In this document: piece after piece, positions 9,267 to 17,033 of the stretch
Numbering within the stretch: position 1 is the first letter of the stretch
How the letters are laid out: every line of letters starts with the position of its first letter
Origin: Mesorhizobium sp. M2D.F.Ca.ET.226.01.1.1
Lineage (GTDB): Bacteria > Pseudomonadota > Alphaproteobacteria > Rhizobiales > Rhizobiaceae
Reading direction: 5' to 3'
Length of the DNA: 64,000 bases
Assembly (NCBI RefSeq): GCF_004022705.2
Contig: NZ_RZOY02000003.1
Location: forward strand, 1 to 64,000
Translations under genes and position numbers: made by a program
Notes under the pieces: model-generated
The model's input: only the letters and a program-made list of their open reading frames with translations
What the model was told of the DNA's origin: nothing
The model's database searches: none

Positions 9267-9382
9267 AAAAAAGCCGGATCAATAAAGATCCGGCTGAGTT
9301 TGATTGGAAGTGCCGATTAGGGCTAACCTCCAGAGGGGAACACTCGAGGGCGCTAATGGGAGGAGAACGCGCCCTGGAGATG
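9267..9382 (-). ncRNA. Trans-acting small RNA candidate with anti-Shine-Dalgarno loop, alpha-r14/NfeR1-like
   Basis: The minus-strand transcript of about 116 nt would have: a seven-bp stem AGGGCGC/GCGCCCT (9347-9353 with 9369-9375) whose 15-nt loop displays CTCCTCCC (complement of 9358-9365), a strong anti-SD; a second region with CCTC/GAGG pairing and an outer AGTG/CACT closure; and a nine-bp GC-rich terminator hairpin (9272-9280 with 9287-9295) followed by six U (complement of 9267-9272). A promoter lies at the right distance upstream. Known rhizobial alpha-r14 RNAs are about 115-125 nt with a CCUCCUCCC motif in hairpin loops, which is why that family is suggested. The family assignment is inferred; the structure is seen. 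Confidence 0.65.
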
Positions 9383-9388
9383 ACACTA

Positions 9389-9417
9389 TATATGTGCTCA
9401 TCATGCCCAAGAAACAA
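9389..9417 (-). promoter_or_regulatory. Sigma-70-type promoter of the small RNA
   Basis: On the minus strand, -35 TTGTTT (complement of 9412-9417) and -10 CATATA (complement of 9389-9394) are separated by 17 bases. This would place the start near 9382, about seven bases ahead of the first RNA hairpin. Confidence 0.55.
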
Positions 9418-9636
9418 GCATCTATTTTGCAACACACGCATGCAAAAAGACGCAGGCTGTGGTCCAACCTATTCCCGGTGCCCATAGGACCAGACAAAAT
9501 CGCCGGGTTCCGGGCATTTCCGCGCCAAAAGCGACTGCTAAAATGCAAAATCGAGCCGATTTTGCTCGGAAATAAGCAAGTTGGCAAAATGATGCCGATT
9601 TCGGCAGGCCGAGTTTATTTTCACGGCAGGAGACCG

Positions 9637-10137
9637 ATGATGCGGACTTTTTCAGCAATCGCCGGCAGCGCGCTGTTCCTTGTCGCAGCACCGGGCGTTG
9701 TCGCCGGGCTGGTGCCCTGGCTGCTGACCGACCATTATCGCAAACCGCTTTCGGCTGTGCCGGGCTTCGTGCCCGTAGGCTCGATTCTTGTGGTCGGAGC
9801 GGCCGCCATCCTGCTTCATGCCTTCGCCCGTTTTGCGCTGGAGGGCCTCGGCACGCCCGCTCCCGTGGCACCGACCGAGAAGCTGGTTGTCGGCGGCATC
9901 TACCGCCATGTGCGCAACCCAATGTATGTCGCTGTGCTGACGATCATCCTCGGCCAGGCTCTCATCTTTTCGAGCTGGGCGGTCCTGGTCTACGGCCTCA
10001 TCGCCGCGGCGGCGATGATCTCCTTCGTCAAGCTCTACGAAGAGCCGACCCTCGCCAGCCGCTACGGCGCGGAATACGAAACCTACCGCCGCGCCGTTCC
10101 CGGCTGGCTGCCGCGGCTGACGCCATGGCGCGGATGA
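9637..10137 (+). CDS. Isoprenylcysteine carboxyl methyltransferase (ICMT)-like membrane methyltransferase
   Basis: A 166-residue integral membrane protein of the ICMT/phospholipid methyltransferase type. Four to five hydrophobic segments precede and enclose the signature GGIYRHVRNPMYVAV (about residues 87-102). The C-terminal EEPTLASRYGAEYETYRRAVPGW is the conserved SAM- and substrate-side block of the family. Bacterial members methylate diverse small or lipid substrates; the target here is unknown. The start at 9637 has CAGGAGA eight bases upstream. An open frame continues 110 codons further left through the small-RNA region, but that part has no domain and is not considered coding. Confidence 0.85.
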   Translation: MMRTFSAIAGSALFLVAAPGVVAGLVPWLLTDHYRKPLSAVPGFVPVGSILVVGAAAILLHAFARFALEGLGTPAPVAPTEKLVVGGIYRHVRNPMYVAVLTIILGQALIFSSWAVLVYGLIAAAAMISFVKLYEEPTLASRYGAEYETYRRAVPGWLPRLTPWRG

Positions 10138-10143
10138 TGCTGT

Positions 10144-11040
10144 TCAGTAAGACCAACTCCTCGCCTTCGCGATGACAAAGTCGCGAAAAACGTGCAGCTT
10201 CGCCTGGTTCTTCATCGCGTCGGGATAGGCGAAATAGGTGTCGAAGGACGGCACCTCGGTCTCCGGCAGCAGCTGCACCAGGTTCGAGTCCTTGTTGATC
10301 ACATAGTCGGGCAGCATGGCGATGCCGGCGCCGCCCTGCACCGCCCGCTTGATCGACAGGATGTCGTTGATCTGCAGCGTCGGCACCCGCTGCGCGCCCT
10401 CGAAATCGCCGACCGTCTCAAGCCAGTTCAGCTCCGACAGATGCGAAGGCACCGGCACGCCGAAGGTGACGATGCGGTGGTTCCTGAGCTCAGCGATCGA
10501 GCCCGGCTTGCCGAATTTGGCGATATAGGACGGCGCCGCATAGAGATGGAAATGCACCGTGAACAGGCGGCGCTGAATAAGGTCCGGCTGCTGCGGCTGG
10601 CGCAGCCGAATGGCGCAATCGGCCTGGCGCATGGTGAGGTCGAGCTCCTCATTGGCGAGGATCAGCTGCAGACTGATCTCGGGATAGAGCTCGATGAATT
10701 CCTGCACGCGTTCGGTCAGCCAGCCGGCGCCCAGGCCCACCGTGGTCGTTACCCTGAGCACGCCCGACGGCCGGTCCTTGGTCTCGGTCAGCCGCGTTTT
10801 GATCGTCTCGAGCTTCATCAGCACGTCATGCGCCGTGCGGAACAGCATCTCGCCCTGCTCGGTCAGCACCAGGCCGCGCGCGTGACGGTGGAACAGCGCT
10901 ACGCCGACGTCATGTTCCAGCGCGCTGACCTGCCGCGAGATTGCCGATTGCGACAGATGCAGCGTCTCGGCGGCATGGGTGAACGACCCAGCCTCCGCCG
11001 CTGCGTGAAATACGCGTAGCTTGTCCCAGTCCAGCGCCAT
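10144..11040 (-). CDS. lsrB: LysR-family transcriptional regulator LsrB
   Basis: 298 residues. The winged helix-turn-helix spans 5-63 (FHAAAEAGSFTHAAETLHLSQ and onward), with a LysR substrate-binding domain at about 90-295. The gene lies downstream of trxB on the same strand, as in Sinorhizobium and Agrobacterium, where LsrB is an oxidative-stress and LPS-related regulator needed for symbiosis or virulence. Identity rests on that context plus family. An oddity is that only one cysteine, C142, is present, whereas redox sensing by LsrB in relatives is attributed to several cysteines. The 72-base gap to trxB suggests co-transcription. Confidence 0.82.
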   Translation of the reverse strand: MALDWDKLRVFHAAAEAGSFTHAAETLHLSQSAISRQVSALEHDVGVALFHRHARGLVLTEQGEMLFRTAHDVLMKLETIKTRLTETKDRPSGVLRVTTTVGLGAGWLTERVQEFIELYPEISLQLILANEELDLTMRQADCAIRLRQPQQPDLIQRRLFTVHFHLYAAPSYIAKFGKPGSIAELRNHRIVTFGVPVPSHLSELNWLETVGDFEGAQRVPTLQINDILSIKRAVQGGAGIAMLPDYVINKDSNLVQLLPETEVPSFDTYFAYPDAMKNQAKLHVFRDFVIAKARSWSY

Positions 11041-11112
11041 GATTCCCCTCGCGTTGCCTTTGGCGTCTGAATGAAAAATCAGGCTTTTAAACGGCTTTTT
11101 TCAGCCGATTTA

Positions 11113-12087
11113 TCATTCCGCGGCTTCGCGGTGAACCTCAATGCCCGCCAGATATTTTTCCGCTTCGAGCGCCGCCATGCAACCAAGCCCCGCCGCCGTC
11201 ACCGCCTGGCGGTAGACATCGTCGGTGACGTCGCCCGCGGCGAACACGCCGGGCACGTCGGTGCGGGTCGAATCGGGCGCGGTCCACAGATAGCCGTTCG
11301 GCTTTTGCTTCAGCTTGCCTGCAAAGAGCTCGACCGCCGGCGCGTGGCCAATCGCCACGAACACGCCGTCAACGGGCAGCTTCGATTCCTGGCCGGTCAC
11401 GACATTGCGCAGCGTCAGGCCTTCCACCGACGGCGGCAGCGGGGCCTTGCCCGGACGTCCGGTGATCTCGTCGACGACCGTGTCCCAGATGATGCGGACA
11501 TTGTCCTTCTTGAGCAGCCGCTCGCGCAGGATGCGCTCGGCGCGGAAATCGCTGCGCCGATGGATGACGGTGACGCTCTTGGCGAGGTTCGACAGATAGA
11601 GCGCTTCCTCGACCGCGGAATTGCCCCCGCCGACCACCGCGACGTCCTTGCCGCGATAGAAGAAGCCGTCGCAGGTGGCACAGGCCGACACCCCGAAACC
11701 CATGAAGGTCTGCTCCGACGGAATGCCCAGCCACTTGGCCTGGGCGCCGGTGGCGATGATCAGCGCGTCCGCCGTGTAGACGGTGCCGGAATCGCCGGTG
11801 GCGCGGAACGGCCGCACATTGAGGTCGACCTCGGTGATGATGTCGTTGATGATGTCGGTGCCGACATGCTCGGCCTGCTTCAGCATCTGCTCCATCAGCC
11901 AGGGGCCCTGGATCGGATCGGCGAAGCCTGGATAGTTCTCGACATCGGTGGTGATCATCAGCTGGCCGCCCTGCTGCAGGCCGGCGACCAGCATCGGCTT
12001 CAGCATGGCGCGGGCGGCATAGACCGCCGCCGTATAGCCGGCCGGGCCGGAACCGATGATGAGAACGGGTGCGTGCTTGGTGTTCAT
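11113..12087 (-). CDS. trxB: Thioredoxin reductase
   Basis: 324 residues, the standard low-molecular-weight NADPH thioredoxin reductase. It has the FAD dinucleotide fold GSGPAGYTAAVYAARA (12-27), the redox pair C136-A-T-C139, the NADPH fold GGGNSAVEEALYLS (153-166) and the second FAD motif GVFAAGDVTD near 280. It reduces thioredoxin in the cytoplasm and so feeds ribonucleotide reductase and peroxide defence. It is the first gene of a likely trxB-lsrB operon and is divergent from lrp; the roughly 250-base gap between them must hold both promoters. Confidence 0.97.
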   Translation of the reverse strand: MNTKHAPVLIIGSGPAGYTAAVYAARAMLKPMLVAGLQQGGQLMITTDVENYPGFADPIQGPWLMEQMLKQAEHVGTDIINDIITEVDLNVRPFRATGDSGTVYTADALIIATGAQAKWLGIPSEQTFMGFGVSACATCDGFFYRGKDVAVVGGGNSAVEEALYLSNLAKSVTVIHRRSDFRAERILRERLLKKDNVRIIWDTVVDEITGRPGKAPLPPSVEGLTLRNVVTGQESKLPVDGVFVAIGHAPAVELFAGKLKQKPNGYLWTAPDSTRTDVPGVFAAGDVTDDVYRQAVTAAGLGCMAALEAEKYLAGIEVHREAAE

Positions 12088-12302
12088 GAAAAAAGTCCCC
12101 TGCGGCTCAAAGGCCGTGGTTTGTCGCGGTTAATGTAAGGGTTGCCAACCATGGCAGCAAGACGAACGGGCCGTCGTCCCCGGAAAGCTGCCATCAACAG
12201 GGTATTCGCGAAATCGCGACTTTTGTTACGCTTGAAATCTTACGCCTGAAAAATCGCCTCGCAGAGGGCTGGCGCGGACACAAAAGTCGTTTAATTACAA
12301 AA

Positions 12303-12323
12303 TTGCGAAAGATTCTTGCGCAA
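12303..12323. promoter_or_regulatory. Lrp/AsnC-type operator candidate upstream of lrp
   Basis: The 21-base element running from TTGCGAAAGA to TCTTGCGCAA is palindromic except for one mismatched pair around its centre. It ends 14 bases before the ATG of the Lrp-family gene, a position suited to autorepression. Its assignment to this Lrp protein is inferred from position and symmetry. Confidence 0.55.
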
Positions 12324-12337
12324 GAGCTGAGACAGCC

Positions 12338-12814
12338 ATGCCGCTCAAAGCCGACCTCGACGCCATCGACTGGAAGATCCTGCGCGAGCTTCAGAGCGAC
12401 GGACGCATGACCAATGTCGAATTGTCGAGCCGTGTCGGCATCTCGGCGCCGCCTTGCCTGCGCCGCGTCAGGCGGCTGGAAGAGGCCGGCATCATCCGTG
12501 GTTACCGTGCGCTCTTGAACGCGCCGGCGCTCGGCATGGATGTCGTCGCCTTCTGCCTAATCGGCCTGCATCACCAGGCCGATGCCGAGCTCAAGACCTT
12601 CGCCGAGCGCACGCGCGGCTGGCCGATCGTGCGCGACGCCTGGATGGTGTCGGGCGAATCCGATTTCCTGCTGCATTGCGTGGCGAGCGACCTCGGCACC
12701 TTCCAGACCTTTGTCATAGAACAGCTGGCCTCGGCGCCCAACGTGGACACCGTGCGCACCGCGCTGACCATCCGCCGGGTCAAGGATGAGGGGTTGGTAG
12801 CCTTCCCGACTTAA
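12338..12814 (+). CDS. Lrp/AsnC-family transcriptional regulator
   Basis: 158 residues. An N-terminal helix-turn-helix (about 8-60: DWKILRELQSDGRMTNVELSSRVGI) is followed by a RAM/ACT effector-binding domain (about 68-150). It has normal family length. Members form octamers or dimers that wrap DNA and respond to amino acids. In rhizobia an lrp-like gene sits divergent from trxB-lsrB, as here. It is probably autoregulated through the palindrome at 12303-12323. Effector and regulon cannot be deduced. Confidence 0.92.
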   Translation: MPLKADLDAIDWKILRELQSDGRMTNVELSSRVGISAPPCLRRVRRLEEAGIIRGYRALLNAPALGMDVVAFCLIGLHHQADAELKTFAERTRGWPIVRDAWMVSGESDFLLHCVASDLGTFQTFVIEQLASAPNVDTVRTALTIRRVKDEGLVAFPT

Positions 12815-12879
12815 TGTGCCGCCTTTCGGAACCCCTGCAGAAACAACGGGTTTAGTTAAGAATTTGAATCAACCTGCGA

Positions 12880-13509
12880 TCAAAGCGACCGTATCGCAGT
12901 GAGCAGTCCACCAAGGTCCGTTGCGTTGCGCAACGGCAACACCGAAAGCCCGTCCATCGTTGAGCCTTCACCGTCGACAAGCCAGCCGCGCTCGAGGCCG
13001 GCGCGCTGACCGGCTTCCATGTCGGCCAGCTTGTCGCCGACGATCAGCGATCGCTCCAGGTCGAGGCTGAGCCGACGGCCCGCTTCCAGCAACATGCCCG
13101 GATTGGGCTTGCGCATTGGGTGGTCGGCAACCGCCAGCGCGCCCGTGCCTTTCTCGTGATAGCCGCAGGCAAGCACCATGTCGACGACGGCATTGCTTCT
13201 GGCAAGCAGGTCGAGCACCCCCCGGTTGACGGCCGCGAAGGCGTCCCAGCCAAAATAGCCGCGCGCGATGCCGGACTGGTTGGTGACGATGACGACCGGA
13301 GCGCCCACCTGGTTGGCCGTCTCGATCACCGGCAGCATCTGCGGCCTGAGCGCGATCTCCGCCGGATCGCTCGGATAGTCGGTATCGACATTGATCGTGC
13401 CGTCACGGTCGAGGAAAAGCGCCGGACGGCCAACCGGAAAGGCCGTGGCGCTGGTCCGCTCGACCCAAAGGCCGGGCTCCGCAAGCGGCAAGCCCGCGCT
13501 CTCAACCAT
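12880..13509 (-). CDS. gmhB: D-glycero-D-manno-heptose-1,7-bisphosphate 7-phosphatase
   Basis: A 209-residue HAD-superfamily (HisB-N type) phosphatase. Motif I is LFLDRDGTIN with nucleophile D34 and acid D36. Motif II is VIVTNQSGIARG, and motif III/IV is RKPNPGM with IVGDKLADMEAG. It removes the 7-phosphate of heptose bisphosphate between the HldE kinase and adenylyltransferase steps. The enterobacterial zinc knuckle (CxH...CxC before RKP) is incomplete: ACGYH is present but the second cysteine pair reads DHPM. It overlaps gmhA by 8 bases on the same strand, so context confirms the function. Confidence 0.92.
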   Translation of the reverse strand: MVESAGLPLAEPGLWVERTSATAFPVGRPALFLDRDGTINVDTDYPSDPAEIALRPQMLPVIETANQVGAPVVIVTNQSGIARGYFGWDAFAAVNRGVLDLLARSNAVVDMVLACGYHEKGTGALAVADHPMRKPNPGMLLEAGRRLSLDLERSLIVGDKLADMEAGQRAGLERGWLVDGEGSTMDGLSVLPLRNATDLGGLLTAIRSL

Positions 13510-14074
13510 TGCTGAGACGCGCTTCGACCGCCTCGCACAGATGGTGGTAGAGGCACAGATGCCCCTGCTGGATGATCGGCGTCGAGGTCGACGGCACGTT
13601 AAGCAGGATGTCGGTCAGCGGCTTGAGCTTGCCGCCGGTCTCACCGGTCAGGCTGATCACCGTCATGCCCATCGCCCGCGCCTGCTCGGCGGCGGCAAGG
13701 ATGCTCGGCGAATTGCCGCTGGTCGAGATCGCCAGAAGCACCGCGCCTTCCGAACCATGCGCCTCGACCTGGCGCGAGAACACGGTGTCGAAGCCGTAGT
13801 CATTGCCCCAGGCGGTCAGCACCGCGGCATTGGCCGGCAGCGCGATGACGTTGTAGGCCTTGCGTTCCTTGAGGAAGCGGCCGACCAGCTCGCCGGCGAT
13901 ATGGATGGCATCGCTGGCCGAGCCGCCATTGCCGCAGATCAGCAGCGCCTTGCCTTGCGAAAGCGCGGTCACGACGATGCTCACCGCGCGCTCCATCTCG
14001 CCGGTGAGATCGCGCTCGACCATCGCCGAGATCGCCGCCGCGGAGCGGACTAGGTAGTCGTTCAAATCGGACAT
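13502..14074 (-). CDS. gmhA: Sedoheptulose-7-phosphate isomerase (phosphoheptose isomerase)
   Basis: A 190-residue SIS-domain protein. Sugar-phosphate binding is shown by LLICGNGGSASDA (45-56) and LLAISTSGNSPSI. Metal and catalytic positions are expected at AIHIAGELVGRF and the C-terminal QQGHLCLYHHLCEAVE. It converts sedoheptulose 7-phosphate to heptose 7-phosphate, the first step of ADP-heptose synthesis. The start at 14074 (MSDLNDYLVRS) is used because it fits the family; the frame remains open upstream into hldE but adds nothing homologous. It lies 7 bases after hldE and overlaps gmhB. Confidence 0.95.
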   Translation of the reverse strand: MSDLNDYLVRSAAAISAMVERDLTGEMERAVSIVVTALSQGKALLICGNGGSASDAIHIAGELVGRFLKERKAYNVIALPANAAVLTAWGNDYGFDTVFSRQVEAHGSEGAVLLAISTSGNSPSILAAAEQARAMGMTVISLTGETGGKLKPLTDILLNVPSTSTPIIQQGHLCLYHHLCEAVEARLSNG

Positions 14075-14081
14075 CAGACCC

Positions 14082-15578
14082 TCAGTTTGCGGCACGCAGC
14101 TTGCCGATCGTGTTCGTCGTGCTCTTGCCGGCGACGAGATCGACCAGCACCACGCGCCCGCCCGCCTTCTGCACCACATCGGCGCCGACCACGGTCTCGA
14201 TCGTGTAATCCGCGCCCTTGACCAGAATGTCCGGCAGCAGCGCCTCGATCAGCTTCAGCGGCGTGTCTTCCTCGAAGACGACGACGGCGTCGACCGAGGC
14301 CAGTGCCGCCAGCACGCAGGCGCGGTCGTGCTGGTTGTTGACCGGACGCCCCGGCCCTTTCAGCCGGCGCACCGAGTCGTCGCTGTTGAGGCCGAGCACC
14401 AGCCGGTCGCACTGGCTGCGCGCGGCATGCAGCAGGCTGACATGGCCGGCATGCAGGATATCGAAGCAGCCATTGGTGAAGCCGACCGTCAGCCCCTCTT
14501 CCTTCCAGGCCGCGACCATCCGGGCGGCGGCATTGGCGTCCAGAATGGCATCCGTGTGCGCAACAGGCCCATGCGAGCGGAACAGCGCGCCGGACAGTTC
14601 CTCGACGTTGAGGCGCGCGGTGCCGCGTTTTCCCACCACGACGCCGCCGGCCGCATTGGCGATGACGGCTGCATGCACCCGGTCGGCGCCGGCGGCGAGC
14701 GAAAGCGCAAAACTCGCGATGACCGTGTCGCCCGCGCCCGAAACGTCGAACACCTCGCGCGCCTGGGTGGAGATGTGGCGGGCATCCTCGGCCGAAACCA
14801 CGCTCATGCCCTTCTCGCTGCGCGTGGCGACGATGAACTCGAAATCATGCGCGGCGATCAGGTCGCGCGCCGCCGCCACGATCTCGTCGTCGCCGAACAC
14901 CTTGCGCCCGACCGCCTCGCCGAGCTCCTTGCGGTTTGGCGTCACTGCCGTGGCGCCGGCATACCGCGCGTAGTCGCGCCCCTTCGGGTCGACCAGCACC
15001 GGCTTGCCGGCATCGCGGCAGATCGCGATCAGCTCGCCGGCGACGCCGTCGAGCAGGATGCCTTTGCCGTAGTCGGAGAGGATGACGATGTCGGCGCGGC
15101 CAAGCGTCGCCTGGAAATGGTCGATCAGCTTCGCCCGCTCGGCGGAGGCGAGCGGCTTGATCTCTTCCTCGTCGAAGCGCAGCACCTGCTGGTTGAGCGC
15201 GCTGAAGCGGCTTTTCGACGAGGTCATGCGGTCCTGGCGCTGCAGAAGGCCGTCGGTGTCGACGCCGATCTCGCTGAGCATCCGCATCAGATTGTTGCCA
15301 GCCTGGTCGGCGCCGATCACCGACACGGGGATCGCGGCCGCGCCCAGCGAAACGATGTTGGAGACGACATTGCCGGCGCCCCCCATGTTCAACGTCTCGC
15401 CCTTGCCATGCAGCACGGGGATCGGAGCTTCCGGCGATATGCGCTCGATCACGCCGCTGACGAAGCGGTCCAAAATGAAATCGCCCACGACCAGCACGGT
15501 GACGTCGCCGAACCGGGCGATGGTGCGATGCAAAGGTTCCGGAGAAGGCGGATTGTGATTGATCATCTCGCTCGACAC
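14082..15578 (-). CDS. hldE: Bifunctional D-beta-D-heptose 7-phosphate kinase / D-beta-D-heptose 1-phosphate adenylyltransferase
   Basis: 498 residues with two fused enzymes. The ribokinase-type kinase covers about 1-340 (GGAGNVVSN near 66-74, catalytic GAGD 281-284). The nucleotidyltransferase is at about 360-498, with TNGCFDILHAGH at 368-379. It makes heptose 1,7-bisphosphate and later ADP-heptose. It is the first gene of a minus-strand hldE-gmhA-gmhB operon with gaps of 7 bases or less. An alternative start at the second methionine (15566) cannot be excluded. Confidence 0.95.
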   Translation of the reverse strand: MSSEMINHNPPSPEPLHRTIARFGDVTVLVVGDFILDRFVSGVIERISPEAPIPVLHGKGETLNMGGAGNVVSNIVSLGAAAIPVSVIGADQAGNNLMRMLSEIGVDTDGLLQRQDRMTSSKSRFSALNQQVLRFDEEEIKPLASAERAKLIDHFQATLGRADIVILSDYGKGILLDGVAGELIAICRDAGKPVLVDPKGRDYARYAGATAVTPNRKELGEAVGRKVFGDDEIVAAARDLIAAHDFEFIVATRSEKGMSVVSAEDARHISTQAREVFDVSGAGDTVIASFALSLAAGADRVHAAVIANAAGGVVVGKRGTARLNVEELSGALFRSHGPVAHTDAILDANAAARMVAAWKEEGLTVGFTNGCFDILHAGHVSLLHAARSQCDRLVLGLNSDDSVRRLKGPGRPVNNQHDRACVLAALASVDAVVVFEEDTPLKLIEALLPDILVKGADYTIETVVGADVVQKAGGRVVLVDLVAGKSTTNTIGKLRAAN

Positions 15579-15716
15579 ATGCCTGAAGAAGGCCGGACTT
15601 GATTAGGTTTCAGCGCCGGAATTGTGGCGCAGGCTGCTTAAAGCGATGCCGATATACCGCAATTTGGGCAAGCGCAACGGCACGCCCGGCGGCCCCAGCC
15701 GGAGTCGGCTTGGCAA

Positions 15717-16349
15717 TCAGTTTCTCTGCAGGACGACATGGACGCCTAGGCCGACCAGCACGGCGCCGCCCGCGCGCTGCATCAGCCGCTGCGCGCGTCC
15801 TGAGCGCCGCAGCCGCGCAATCATCACGCCAGCGAGGAATACGCAAACAATATCGGCGGAGGAAAACATCAGATTGACGATGGTTCCCAAGACGACGAAC
15901 TGCAGCCAGACCGGGAACGCCGCCGAGACATCGATGAATTGCGGCAGGAACGCCATGAAGAAGATCGCCGTCTTCGGATTGAGCACCTCGACGGTGATGC
16001 TTTCGAAAAAGGCGCGCCGGGCCGATTTCCGCTCGATGGCGGGCAGAGCCGTATCGCCGTCCGCCCGTTTGCGGAACATGGAGACGCCGAGCCAGATCAG
16101 ATAAAGCGCGCCGCCGAGCTTGACCGCCAGATAGAGCGGCGGCACCGCATGGAACAGGACGGACAGGCCTGCGGCGGCCGCGAAGACATGCACATAGCCG
16201 CCGAGATGGATGCCGAGAGCAGCCGTCAGCCCCGACCAGCGACCCCGCGCCATGGTCTGGGCGGCGGCGTAAAGCATGGCGGGGCCGGGGATGTAAGCGA
16301 AGATCGCCGTGGTGGCGAAAAACGCGATGAGCAGTTCCATCGACGGCAT
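15717..16349 (-). CDS. LysE/RhtB-family amino-acid exporter
   Basis: A 210-residue membrane protein with about six hydrophobic helices. The family hallmark is near the N-terminus (AYIPGPAMLYAAAQTMARG), with the conserved LNPKTAIFFMAFLPQFID block around residue 125. Members export amino acids or homoserine-type metabolites by proton exchange. It lies inside the heptose locus but is not known to be part of that pathway; it may be a bystander. The substrate cannot be told. Confidence 0.9.
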   Translation of the reverse strand: MPSMELLIAFFATTAIFAYIPGPAMLYAAAQTMARGRWSGLTAALGIHLGGYVHVFAAAAGLSVLFHAVPPLYLAVKLGGALYLIWLGVSMFRKRADGDTALPAIERKSARRAFFESITVEVLNPKTAIFFMAFLPQFIDVSAAFPVWLQFVVLGTIVNLMFSSADIVCVFLAGVMIARLRRSGRAQRLMQRAGGAVLVGLGVHVVLQRN

Positions 16350-16410
16350 CTTGGTCCCTCACGCTACGCCAGATACGGCGGAGGCTGACTGAAGCGGAAG
16401 CTTTGCGGCC

Positions 16411-16844
16411 TCACTGTGGCGAGGAACCGGTCTGGCCTGATTTGGCCAGGACGCGCGCCATGAACTTGTCATGGTCGATCACCGCGCGCTCGTGGAACCC
16501 TTCCCCGATCAGTCCGCCTTCGTCCTTGCACGACACCTTGAAGCGCAGCTTTCGCCCCTCCACGGCGACGAGCTCGACATCGGCGGTGACAGTCATGCCG
16601 ACGGGCGTGGCGGCGACATGGCTGACGTCGACATGGGTGCCGACCGTTCTCTCGTGGCTGCCAAGGAATGGACGCAATGCCTCGATGCACGCCCATTCGA
16701 TGAAGCCGACCATGAAGGCGGTGGCGAAAACCGGCGGCATGTCGCCAAACCCGCGAAGGCTGGAGTCATGGCGGGCACCGTCAGGGTGTCGTCCACACGC
16801 AAGGTTTGAAGATGGCGAAGGCCAGGCTTTAAATCGGACGTCAT
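16411..16844 (-). pseudogene. Thioesterase of the FlK (fluoroacetyl-CoA thioesterase-like) hotdog type, split by a one-base frameshift
   Basis: The N-terminal part starts at ATG 16842-16844 (MTSDLKPGLRH) and runs in one frame to TPAFAG. The rest (MPPVFATAFMVGFIEWACIEAL to GQTGSSPQ) continues in another frame to the stop at 16411. Adding one T to the short T tract (complement of A16747-16749) would give PAFAGFGDMPPVFATAF and an uninterrupted hotdog protein of about 143 residues, the usual size. The C-terminal portion alone has an in-frame ATG. Either a real inactivating deletion, a sequencing or assembly error in a homopolymer, or a recoding event; not resolvable here. Confidence 0.75.
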
Positions 16845-17033
16845 GGTTGCACCACGGGCAAGGACCGGCACCCCGGCCCCTCGCCGCGGTGCTCGCAGGC
16901 AGCTTATCCCGAAAGCCCTTCCGCCGATCTATCCCTACATTCGTCGTAGCCGCGGCCGGCGAGCTTTATCGACAGTCCAGCCCACCTCCCCTATAAGGGC
17001 CGGAATCGGCAACGGAGCAAGGCTGAAGAAAGA

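Noticed and set aside
9266..9460. Possible tmRNA, RNase P RNA or SRP RNA
   Set aside because: None of the diagnostic segments (GAGGAAAGTCC, the GGAAGGAAGCAG-like SRP loop, or a tag-peptide reading ending in alanines) is present; size and loops fit an anti-SD small RNA better.
9304..9636. N-terminal extension of the methyltransferase frame through the small-RNA region
   Set aside because: No homology-like sequence, and a good ribosome site stands before the ATG at 9637; the extension overlaps a promoter and a terminator hairpin on the other strand.
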